Part shown: positions 1 to 9,752 of the stretch, in pieces
Numbering within the stretch: position 1 is the first letter of the stretch
Layout of the letters: every line of letters starts with the position of its first letter
Assembly: GCA_005884705.1 (NCBI GenBank)
Contig: VBAF01000045.1
Coordinates: forward strand, 1 to 9,752
Source: Alphaproteobacteria bacterium
GTDB lineage: Bacteria > Pseudomonadota > Alphaproteobacteria > Reyranellales > Reyranellaceae
Direction: 5' to 3'
DNA length: 9,752 nt
Notes under the pieces: generated by a model
Databases searched by the model: none
What the model saw: the letters and a program-made list of their open reading frames with translations, nothing else
Told to the model about the DNA's origin: nothing
Made by a program: the position numbers and the translations under genes

Positions 1-54
1 AACGGTACCAAGGCGCTGGAGCTGTGGAACGCCTGGAAGCTCAAGAAAGCGTGA
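1..54 (+). CDS. C-terminal end of an upstream protein, possibly the ABC substrate-binding protein (partial)
   Basis: Frame 1 is open from the window edge to a TGA at 52-54 and encodes the tail NGTKALELWNAWKLKKA. Only 17 residues are visible, so the family cannot be read directly. Position is the main clue: it ends 3 bp before an ABC ATPase that is followed by two permeases, and the periplasmic solute-binding protein (PotD-like) often comes first in such operons. A Trp- and Lys-rich amphipathic tail is compatible with a solute-binding protein but not diagnostic. That a gene ends here is fairly likely; its identity is an inference from context. Confidence 0.55.
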   Translation, partial: NGTKALELWNAWKLKKA

Positions 55-57
55 GGC

Positions 58-1095
58 GTGGCGTCACGCTCGGCTGATCTGAAGGTCGAGGGCCTGGTCA
101 AGCGCTTCGGCGAGGTCGCGGCGCTCGACGGCGTGTCTCTCGACATCGCCTCCGGCGAGCTGCTGACCATCCTGGGGCCGAGCGGCTCGGGCAAGACGAC
201 CCTGCTCAAGGTCGTCGCCGGCTTCGAGATGCCCGACGCCGGCGCCGTGCGTGTCGACGGCGTCGACATCACGGCGACGCCGCCGGCCCGGCGCGACATC
301 GGCATGGTGTTCCAGAACTACGCGCTGTTCCCGCACCTCACGGTCGAGCGCAACGTCGCCTTCCCGCTCGAGATGCGCAACGTGGCGCGGCCCGAGATCG
401 GGCGCCGCGTCGCTGAGGCGCTCGGGCTGGTCGAGCTGCAGGGCTACGGCCAGCGCTTGCCGCGCCAGCTCTCGGGCGGCCAGCAGCAGCGGGTGGCGCT
501 CGCCCGCGCGATCGTCTTCAACCCGCGCCTGCTGCTGCTCGACGAACCGTTCGGCGCGCTCGACCGCAAGCTGCGCGAGACCCTGCAGCTCGAGGTGCGC
601 CGCCTGCAGCGCCGGCTCGGCCTCACCACCATCTTCATCACCCACGACCAGGAGGAGGCGCTGGTGCTCAGCGACCGCATCGCGGTGATGAACAAGGGCT
701 GCATCGAGCAGGTCGCCTCGACCACCGAGATCTACGAACGGCCGGCCAACGATTTCGTCGCCGACTTCGTGGGCGAGAGCAACATCTTCCACGGCACGGT
801 GACCGAGGTCGGCTCGGTGACGCTCGATGCCGGCCGCCGCCTGTTGATCGACCATGCCGCGCCGGTCGGCAGCCGGGTCGGCGTGTTGATGCGGCCGGAG
901 CGCTTCGGCCGCGGCGCCAACAGCTTCAACGGCGAGGTCCGCGAGGCGGTCTATCTCGGCTCCTCGTTCAAGCTTCGGCTCGCCTGCGACCACGGTCTGG
1001 AGCTGATCGTGCGCCAGCCGGCCGGCGGTCCGCTGCCGGCGACCGGCAGCCGCGTGACCGTCGGCATCGAGCCCGAGTCGATCCATGTCTTCTAG
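58..1095 (+). CDS. ABC transporter ATP-binding protein, PotA-like (polyamine/amine import family)
   Basis: This is the cytoplasmic ATPase that powers a binding-protein-dependent importer. At 345 aa it has the usual length of the PotA/FbpC/UgpC group. All motifs are intact: Walker A GPSGSGKTT (residues 40-48), Q-loop Gln86 in VFQNYALFPH, signature LSGGQQQR (138-145), Walker B LLLLDEP (158-164), D-loop GALD (166-169) and H-loop His196 in FITHDQEEA. The C-terminal third (about 245-345, including VGVLMRPE) is a TOBE-type regulatory domain, typical of this group. The start is GTG at 58, only 3 bp after the previous stop; it places the first beta strand (LKVEGLVKRFG) at the normal position and no better start is near. 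The two permeases follow directly. Its sequence matches spermidine/putrescine-type ATPases, but the TOBE group also serves iron, sugar-phosphate and opine importers, so the substrate is not certain. Confidence 0.95.
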   Translation: MASRSADLKVEGLVKRFGEVAALDGVSLDIASGELLTILGPSGSGKTTLLKVVAGFEMPDAGAVRVDGVDITATPPARRDIGMVFQNYALFPHLTVERNVAFPLEMRNVARPEIGRRVAEALGLVELQGYGQRLPRQLSGGQQQRVALARAIVFNPRLLLLDEPFGALDRKLRETLQLEVRRLQRRLGLTTIFITHDQEEALVLSDRIAVMNKGCIEQVASTTEIYERPANDFVADFVGESNIFHGTVTEVGSVTLDAGRRLLIDHAAPVGSRVGVLMRPERFGRGANSFNGEVREAVYLGSSFKLRLACDHGLELIVRQPAGGPLPATGSRVTVGIEPESIHVF

Positions 1096-1099
1096 CTTC

Positions 1100-1115
1100 T
1101 GTCGTCCTGACGACA
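1100..1115. repeat. Short perfect inverted repeat between the ATPase and potB-like genes
   Basis: The arms TGTCGTC and GACGACA (7 bp each) flank a 2-nt centre in the 30-bp gap between the ATPase stop and the potB-like start. A 2-nt loop is too tight for a full stem; a 6-bp stem with a 4-nt loop is possible. No T-tract follows, so it is not a standard terminator. It could be an operator half-site pair, an mRNA-processing hairpin or chance. Confidence 0.3.
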
Positions 1116-1125
1116 AAGGCGTCGC

Positions 1126-1927
1126 ATGAAGACGCGCGGCTTTCTCCCGGCGCTTCCCGCGTTGATCCTGCTGTTCGCCTTCTTCCTGTTCCCGGTCGTG
1201 CGCATGCTGGGCTTCAGTGTCGAGGCCGGCACGCTCGACTGGTACGCCAAGGCGTTGGGCGAACAGCTCTATCTGCAGGTCTTCTGGAACACTTTCGAGA
1301 TCGCCGTCTTCGTCACCGCGATCTGCCTGCTGCTCGGCTATCCGCTGGGCTTCCTGATCGCCACCACGACGCCCGGCTGGGCGACGCTCGGCTTCATCTT
1401 TGTGCTATTGCCGCTGTGGACCTCGGTACTGGTGCGCACCTACGCCTGGATGGTGCTGCTCGGCCGCAACGGCGTGTTCAATCGCTGGCTGATCGATGTA
1501 GGCGCGATCGCCGACCCGCTACCGCTGCTGCACAATCTCTCCGGCGTGCTGATCGGCATGGTGCACGTCCTGCTGCCCTACATGGTGCTGCCGGTCTGTG
1601 CGGCGGCTCGATCCGGCATTGGTTGCCGCCGCGCAGGGGCTGGGCGCCTCGAACTGGCGAATCTTCTGGCGCATCTACCTGCCGCTCACCCTGCCCGGCA
1701 TCTTCGCCGGTTCGGTGATCGTGTTCGTGCTCTCGCTCGGCTTCTTCATCACCCCGGCGCTGTTGGGCGGCGGCAAAGTCATGATGGTCGCCGTGCTGAT
1801 CGAGCAGGAGGTTCATCAGACCCTGAACTGGCCGCTGGCGGCGGCGCTGTCCGCCGTGCTGCTGGCACTCACGCTCGGCGTCTACGGCCTGGCGCAGGGC
1901 GCGACGCGCCAGGAGGCGCGGTCGTGA
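1126..1927 (+). pseudogene. ABC transporter permease, PotB-like, interrupted by a frameshift near 1597-1606
   Basis: This would be the first inner-membrane permease subunit of the importer. ATG at 1126 has AAAGG six bases upstream (1115-1119). Residues 1-160 read in frame 1: a membrane segment at about 6-28 (LILLFAFFLFPVV) and further hydrophobic segments with the family-like stretches VFWNTFEIAVF and LLPLWTSVLVRTYAWM. From about 1598 the family-like sequence moves to frame 2 (MRRLDPALVAAAQGLGASN, then the cytoplasmic EAA-loop part IFWRIYLPLTLPGIFAG and the last membrane segments), ending at TGA 1925-1927. Adding 8 bases after 1605 rebuilds VCAAMRRLDP in one frame and gives a 269-aa protein, close to the usual PotB length. 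As written, the product loses the EAA loop that docks the ATPase. This is either a true mutation or a sequence or assembly error. Family identity is firm; the cause of the break is not. Confidence 0.85.
1911..1916 (+). promoter_or_regulatory. Ribosome binding site AGGAGG of the potC-like gene
   Basis: A consensus AGGAGG lies inside the end of the potB-like gene, 7 bases before GTG at 1924. It supports an independent translation start for the second permease, even though the damaged upstream frame now reads through in the same frame. The GTGA overlap (1924-1927) is typical of translationally coupled permease pairs. Confidence 0.8.
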
Positions 1928-2703
1928 GCCGCCGCCTGCTGGTCATGCTGTGCGCGGCGATCTACGTCTTCTTGATGCTGCCGCTCGCCGTGGTCTTCCC
2001 GATCTCGCTCAGCTCGGCGCCCTACATGCAGTTCCCGCCGCCGGGCTTCAGCACCCGCTGGTACGACCGCTTTTTCGAGGACCCGCAGTGGATCGAGGCC
2101 ACGGTGCGCTCGCTTTATGTCGGCGGCGCCACCGCGCTGCTCGCACTGGCGCTCGGCGTGCCGCTGGCCTTCAGCCTGGCGCGCGGGCGCTTCGCCGGCC
2201 GGGTACTTCTCGACCGGCTGGCCCTGGCGCCGCTGATCGTGCCGACGATCATCCTCTCGGTCGGCCTGTACGGCCTGTTCGCCAAGCTGAAGCTGATCGG
2301 CGAATGGTACGGGCTGGTGGTCGCCCACACCGTGCTGGCGCTGCCGTTCGTCGTGCTGGTCATGGTGGCAGGCCTGCGCGATTTCGACCGCGGGCTGGAG
2401 CAGGCAGCCGAGGGGCTGGGGGCCAGCCGCGTGCGGACCCTGCTCCGCGTCACCTTGCCGTTGCTGCGGCCGAGCCTGGTGTCGGCCGGGCTGCTCGCCT
2501 TCATCTCGTCGTTCGACGAGCTGGTGATCGCGCTGTTTCTCGCCGGCCCCAACATGACCTTGCCCAAGAAGATGTTCGACAACATCCTGATGGAGATCGA
2601 TCCGACGATCGCCGCGGTGTCGGTGATGCAGATCCTGCTGGTCTCGATCGTGCTTGTCCTGATTGGTCGATTTGGACGCGGGCTGCGCGACAGCGCGCGC
2701 TGA
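1924..2703 (+). CDS. ABC transporter permease, PotC-like
   Basis: This is the second inner-membrane permease of the importer, 259 aa from GTG at 1924. The start is supported by AGGAGG 7 bases upstream, by the 4-bp overlap with the potB stop, and by a short basic N-terminus (SRR) before the first membrane segment (about 5-29). Next comes the typical PotC stretch FPPPGFSTRWYDRFF (37-51). Further membrane segments follow, then the cytoplasmic EAA loop at about 159-185 (EQAAEGLGASRV, ending RVTLPLLRP), which contacts the ATPase. The C-terminal part with FISSFDELVIALFLAGP is also characteristic of PotC/PotI permeases. It appears intact. Any alternative upstream start, such as the 525-codon ORF from 1126, is an artefact of the potB frameshift: its residues 161-266 are an Arg-rich out-of-frame translation. 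Stop at 2701-2703 is 10 bp before the next start. Confidence 0.93.
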   Translation: MSRRLLVMLCAAIYVFLMLPLAVVFPISLSSAPYMQFPPPGFSTRWYDRFFEDPQWIEATVRSLYVGGATALLALALGVPLAFSLARGRFAGRVLLDRLALAPLIVPTIILSVGLYGLFAKLKLIGEWYGLVVAHTVLALPFVVLVMVAGLRDFDRGLEQAAEGLGASRVRTLLRVTLPLLRPSLVSAGLLAFISSFDELVIALFLAGPNMTLPKKMFDNILMEIDPTIAAVSVMQILLVSIVLVLIGRFGRGLRDSAR

Positions 2704-2709
2704 AGGGAG
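2703..2709 (+). promoter_or_regulatory. Ribosome binding site AAGGGAG of the FAD oxidoreductase gene
   Basis: The purine-rich AAGGGAG overlaps the potC stop codon by one base and lies 4 bases before ATG 2714. It favours this ATG over a GTG at 2663 in the same frame, which lies inside potC, would add 17 residues of unrelated sequence and has no comparable site upstream. Confidence 0.65.
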
Positions 2710-2713
2710 TGCC

Positions 2714-4045
2714 ATGGCTGACAGCGTGTTCCACAAGGACTTCAAGGCGATGCCCTGGTGGTGGGAATGGTGGCATCCCTCCAACGAGCTGAGCCAAGAC
2801 CCGCCGCTCAGGACCGACGTGCTGGTGGTCGGCGCAGGCTATGGCGGCCTGTCGACGGCGCTCGAGCTGGCGCGCTCCGGAATCGACGTGACGGTGCTGG
2901 AGCGTGGCGACTTTGGGGTCGGCGCCTCGACGCGCAACGGCGGCGGGGTGAGCGGCGGCACGACCATGGGTAAGGGCTTCTCCGGCAAGGGCGTCGGCGG
3001 CGACCCCGAGGCGTGGAAGAAGATCATGCAGCGCATGCTCGCCGACGCCGCCGATTCGCTGGTCCAGGTCGAGACCGTGATCCGGCGCGAGGGCATCGAG
3101 TGCCACTGGCGCATGAACGGCCGCTTCAGCGGCGCCTACACGCCGCGCCATTACAACGAGCAGGCAGCCAAGGTCGGCACCTACAATGCGACGGCCGGGC
3201 TCGGCACCTACATGGTGCCGCGCGAGAAACAGCGCGAGGAGATCGCGTCGGACTACTACTACGGCGGCATGGTGGTGGAGCGCACCGGCCAGCTTCATCC
3301 GGCGCTCTACTACGGCGGCCTGCTGGCGGCGACGCATCGTGCCGGTGCGAAGCTTTGCGCCAACTGCGATGCCGAGAAGATCGAGCGCAAGACGGGTGGC
3401 TTCCGCGTCCTCACCAGCAAGGGCCCGATCGAGGCGCGCGAGGTCGTGATCGCGACCAACGGCTACACCACCGAGCTGACGCCGACGCTCAAGCGACGGC
3501 TGGTGCCTGTCGCCAGCCATATCATCGCCACCGAGGAGCTGCCGGAGGATCTGGTCAAGAGCCTGATCCCCAGGAACCGCGTGGTGAGCGATACCAAGCG
3601 TGTGCTCTGCTATTACCGCCAGTCGCCCGACAACAAGCGGGTGATCTTCGGCGGCCGCGCGCGCTTCACCCAGGTGACGCCCGAGGTCAGCGCGCCGGTG
3701 CTGCATGGCTACATGCTGGAGCGCTGGCCGCAATTGAAGGGCGTGAAGGTGACCCACGCCTGGACCGGCAACGTCGCCTTCGCCTTCGACTTCCTGCCCC
3801 ACATGGGCATGGAGCAGGGCATGTACTACCTGATGGCCTGCAACGGCTCCGGCGTGGCGATGATGAGCTATCTCGGCTACCAGACCGCGCGCAAGATCGC
3901 CGGCGGCTCGAATGTGCCGGTCAACGCCTTCGACGGCCAGCCCTTCCCGACGGTGCCGTTCTACAACGGCAATCCCGAGTGGATCCTGCCGATGGTCGGC
4001 GCCTGGTACCGCACGCGCGACTGGTGGGACCGCGTAACGGCCTGA
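2714..4045 (+). CDS. FAD-dependent oxidoreductase, DAO family (amine/amino-acid oxidase or dehydrogenase, PuuB-like)
   Basis: A 443-aa flavoprotein of the D-amino-acid oxidase fold (COG0665 type, the group that includes gamma-glutamylputrescine oxidoreductase PuuB). The N-terminal Rossmann motif is VVGAGYGG (residues 38-45), followed by Glu63 (VLER), which normally binds the adenosine ribose. STRNGG (72-77) is typical of the family. Near the C-terminus, ACNGSGVAMMSYLG (375-388) is the second FAD-contact motif. There is no signal peptide, so it is probably cytoplasmic. A Trp-rich N-terminal stretch (PWWWEWW, 14-20) precedes the FAD domain, as in other PuuB-like proteins. It sits 10 bp after the permease, which suggests it oxidises the imported compound, releasing an aldehyde or keto product and ammonia or an amine. 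The exact substrate, and whether oxygen or the quinone pool takes the electrons, cannot be read from sequence. Confidence 0.9.
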   Translation: MADSVFHKDFKAMPWWWEWWHPSNELSQDPPLRTDVLVVGAGYGGLSTALELARSGIDVTVLERGDFGVGASTRNGGGVSGGTTMGKGFSGKGVGGDPEAWKKIMQRMLADAADSLVQVETVIRREGIECHWRMNGRFSGAYTPRHYNEQAAKVGTYNATAGLGTYMVPREKQREEIASDYYYGGMVVERTGQLHPALYYGGLLAATHRAGAKLCANCDAEKIERKTGGFRVLTSKGPIEAREVVIATNGYTTELTPTLKRRLVPVASHIIATEELPEDLVKSLIPRNRVVSDTKRVLCYYRQSPDNKRVIFGGRARFTQVTPEVSAPVLHGYMLERWPQLKGVKVTHAWTGNVAFAFDFLPHMGMEQGMYYLMACNGSGVAMMSYLGYQTARKIAGGSNVPVNAFDGQPFPTVPFYNGNPEWILPMVGAWYRTRDWWDRVTA

Positions 4046-4049
4046 GGTT

Positions 4050-5921
4050 TCAGTCGCCTTCGGCCGCCTGCAGCGCCGCCGGCGCGTGGAGCAGCGAGAC
4101 CAGCACGCGCTCCAGCGATTCCGGCTCGATCGGCTTCTGCAGCAGCGGCACGTTGGCGTAGCGCCGGTCGATGCTGTCTCGCTGGTAGCCGGTCAGGAAG
4201 ATGAACGGCACGCCGTGCGCGATCAGGAAATCGGCCAGCGGTTCGGCCAACTCGCCGGCCAGGTTGAAATCGAGCAGCGCGCCGTCGAAACGCTCGGCCT
4301 TGGCGGCGGCGATCCCGTCGGTCAGCCGGGCGTAGGGACCGATTACAACCGCTCCCAGGCTCTCGAGCAGCTTCTTGGCCATCATGCCGACCAGGAACTC
4401 GTCCTCGACCATGAGCAGGCGCTTGCCGGTCAGGCTGCCCGACGATGCCCCGGCAACGGCCTTTGCCTGGGTCGGCGGCTTCTGCGCCACCGCCTCGGGA
4501 TTGACGATCTGGGCGCGCGGGATCAGCAGACGGCAGCGCAGGCCTTCCGGCCGCCAGTCGTACTCGACGCCGCCACGGAACTGGGCCTCGATCGAGGAGC
4601 GCACGATCGAAAGGCCGAAGCCGAGCGAGGAGGGCGGTTTTGCCGGCGGTCCGCCGATCTCCTGCCATTCGAGCTCGAGTGCCTCGGTGCCGATCGACCA
4701 GCTGAGCTGGAGCTTGCCGGTCTCGGTCGAGAGGGCGCCGTACTTGGCGGCATTGGTCGCAAGCTCGTGCAGGGCGAGCGCCACCGCCTGCGCGGTGGCC
4801 GGCAACAGCATCGCGGCGGGCCCGTCGGCGACCACGCGCTCGCGGTGGTCGGCGCGGTAGGGCGCCATCTCCTCGTCGACGATCTGGCGCAGGTTGGCGC
4901 CCTGCCAGCGCGTCGCGGACAACAGGTTGTGCGTTGCGGCCAGCGCATGGATGCGGCCCTCGACGGTCGAGATGAAGTCGGCGGTGGTCTTGGCCTTGGT
5001 GAGGCGCAGCACCGACAGCACCACCGCCAGCATGTTCTTGGCGCGATGGTCGACCTCGCGGGCGAGCAGCAGCTGGCGCTCCTCGGCGCGCTTGCGGTCG
5101 GTCACGTCGACGGTGACGCCGTTCATGCGCACCGGCGTGCCCTCCGGGTCGTGCGAGATGATGCCGGCGCCGTAGCACCAGCGGACCTCGCCGTTGGGCC
5201 GCACGATGCGGAACTCGACCTGGAAGCGCGGTTCGCCCGATGCGACGATGCCCGTCACCGAGTTCTTCTCGCGGTCGTCGGGGTGGATCAGCGCCTCGAT
5301 GCGCTCGATCGTCGGCCGGAAGGTCGCCGGATCGACGTCGAAGATGCGGTAGGGGCCGTCGTCCCATTCGATGTGGCCGGTCGTCAGGTCGACCTCCCAC
5401 GAACCCATATCGCCGGCCGACAGCGCGATCGAGCGCCGCTCCTCGCTCTGCCGCAACTTCTCGGTCTGCGCCTCGAGCTCGGCGGTGCGCGCGGCGACGC
5501 GCTGCTCGAGCTCGGCGTTGAGCGACTCGAGCTGGCGCGTCTTGCGGTAGAGCTCGGTAAAGACCTTGACCTTGGCGCGCAGCACCTCGGGCACGACCGG
5601 CACGGTGACGTAGTCGACCGCGCCGATCTCGTAGCCGCGCAGATGGTCGGTGTCGGCGATCTGCACGCCCGACACGAAGATGATGGCGAGCTTCTGGAAG
5701 CGCGGATGCTCGCGGATCATGGCGGCGAGCTGGAAGCCGTCGATCTGCGGCATCACCACGTCGATCAGCACGACGGCGACGTCGGTCTTGAGCAGGACGC
5801 CGAGCGCTTCGTGGGGCGAGTTGGCCTTGATCAGGTTCTCGCCAAGCTCGTCGAGGATGACCTCGTAGCTGAGGAGCTTGGCGGGCTGGTCGTCCACCAG
5901 GAGGATATTGACTTGATCCAT
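4050..5921 (-). CDS. Hybrid HWE-family sensor histidine kinase: REC - coiled coil - PAS - HWE kinase - REC
   Basis: A 623-aa cytoplasmic signalling protein with no membrane segment. Domains in order: receiver 1 (about 4-120; acidic Asp10/Asp11, phospho-acceptor Asp54 in VLIDVVMP, Ser84); coiled coil (about 120-165, ELEQRVAARTAELEAQ); PAS (about 166-280, GSWEVDL to GVTVDVTDRKRAEE); HWE-type kinase (about 284-470); receiver 2 (about 500-612; Asp551 in LLDFNL, Thr577, Lys596-Pro597). The HWE assignment rests on phospho-acceptor His292 in EVDHRAKNML, HELATNA with Asn390, the W-x-E signature (Trp419, Glu421) and GFGLSIV at 434-440. Receiver 1 has Val107 where the conserved Lys of the K-P motif should be (YVTVPVVP). 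ATG at 5921 has GAAAGG 4 bases upstream. It lies 32 bp after the poly-HAMP kinase gene and is probably co-transcribed with it. HWE kinases often feed stress or light responses; the signal here is unknown. Confidence 0.94.
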   Translation of the reverse strand: MDQVNILLVDDQPAKLLSYEVILDELGENLIKANSPHEALGVLLKTDVAVVLIDVVMPQIDGFQLAAMIREHPRFQKLAIIFVSGVQIADTDHLRGYEIGAVDYVTVPVVPEVLRAKVKVFTELYRKTRQLESLNAELEQRVAARTAELEAQTEKLRQSEERRSIALSAGDMGSWEVDLTTGHIEWDDGPYRIFDVDPATFRPTIERIEALIHPDDREKNSVTGIVASGEPRFQVEFRIVRPNGEVRWCYGAGIISHDPEGTPVRMNGVTVDVTDRKRAEERQLLLAREVDHRAKNMLAVVLSVLRLTKAKTTADFISTVEGRIHALAATHNLLSATRWQGANLRQIVDEEMAPYRADHRERVVADGPAAMLLPATAQAVALALHELATNAAKYGALSTETGKLQLSWSIGTEALELEWQEIGGPPAKPPSSLGFGLSIVRSSIEAQFRGGVEYDWRPEGLRCRLLIPRAQIVNPEAVAQKPPTQAKAVAGASSGSLTGKRLLMVEDEFLVGMMAKKLLESLGAVVIGPYARLTDGIAAAKAERFDGALLDFNLAGELAEPLADFLIAHGVPFIFLTGYQRDSIDRRYANVPLLQKPIEPESLERVLVSLLHAPAALQAAEGD

Positions 5922-5953
5922 GACGCCTTTCGGGGGCTGATCCTAAAAGCGTC

Positions 5954-9752
<3,799 letters not shown>

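Noticed and set aside
64..1116. A 350-codon minus-strand ORF opposite the ABC ATPase
   Set aside because: Antisense shadow; the plus strand carries every ABC ATPase motif.
1590..1606. Programmed ribosomal frameshift in potB
   Set aside because: No slippery heptamer is present, and a simple +1 or -2 slip would leave the conserved segment short; an 8-base deletion restores it exactly.
1598..1927. A separate small gene starting at GTG 1598
   Set aside because: Its sequence is the C-terminal half of the PotB-like permease, continuing the upstream fragment; it has no ribosome binding site and is better explained by the frameshift.
2663..2713. Upstream GTG start for the FAD oxidoreductase
   Set aside because: It would overlap potC, add 17 residues unlike the family and lacks a good ribosome binding site, whereas ATG 2714 has AAGGGAG just upstream.
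4042..4053. CTGA/TCAG inverted repeat at the convergent junction as a terminator
   Set aside because: Only 4 bp per arm and no T-tract on either side; it merely reflects the two opposing stop codons.

Overview
The window is high-GC, densely coded bacterial DNA with almost no intergenic space. Codon use and protein families (PotABC-like importer, HWE-family kinase, REC-PAS-HWE-REC layout) suggest an alphaproteobacterium. I cannot name a genus from the sequence alone.

Plus strand, 1-4045: a transport and oxidation operon. It runs from the last 17 codons of an upstream gene (perhaps the substrate-binding protein), through a PotA-like ABC ATPase (58-1095), a PotB-like permease (1126-1927) and a PotC-like permease (1924-2703), to an FAD-dependent amine/amino-acid oxidoreductase of the DAO family (2714-4045). 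Gaps are 3 to 30 bp or overlaps, so co-transcription is likely. The substrate is probably a polyamine or related amine, taken up and then oxidised, but the sequence does not fix it. The PotB-like gene is broken: the reading frame changes near 1597-1606. Restoring 8 bases between two copies of a 7-bp direct repeat recovers an uninterrupted permease. As it stands, the front of potB reads in frame into potC, giving one misleading 525-codon ORF.

Minus strand, 9752-4050: a two-gene signalling operon. The first gene (9752-5954, start beyond the window) is a very large soluble-looking hybrid histidine kinase: a poly-HAMP array of 92-residue repeats, GAF, coiled coil, HisKA/HATPase and three receiver domains. 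Its repeat sequence closely resembles that of the fungal group III osmosensing kinases (Nik1/Os-1). After 32 bp comes a REC-coiled coil-PAS-HWE kinase-REC protein (5921-4050). No HPt or DNA-binding output domain is visible in either protein, so the outputs must act in trans.

The two operons converge with only 4 bp between their stop codons. There is no stretch over 300 bp without a gene. I saw no RNA genes, CRISPR arrays, insertion sequences or phage genes. I do not see a wholly new system. The most notable items are the potB frameshift, the near-identical HAMP repeats and the paired hybrid kinases.
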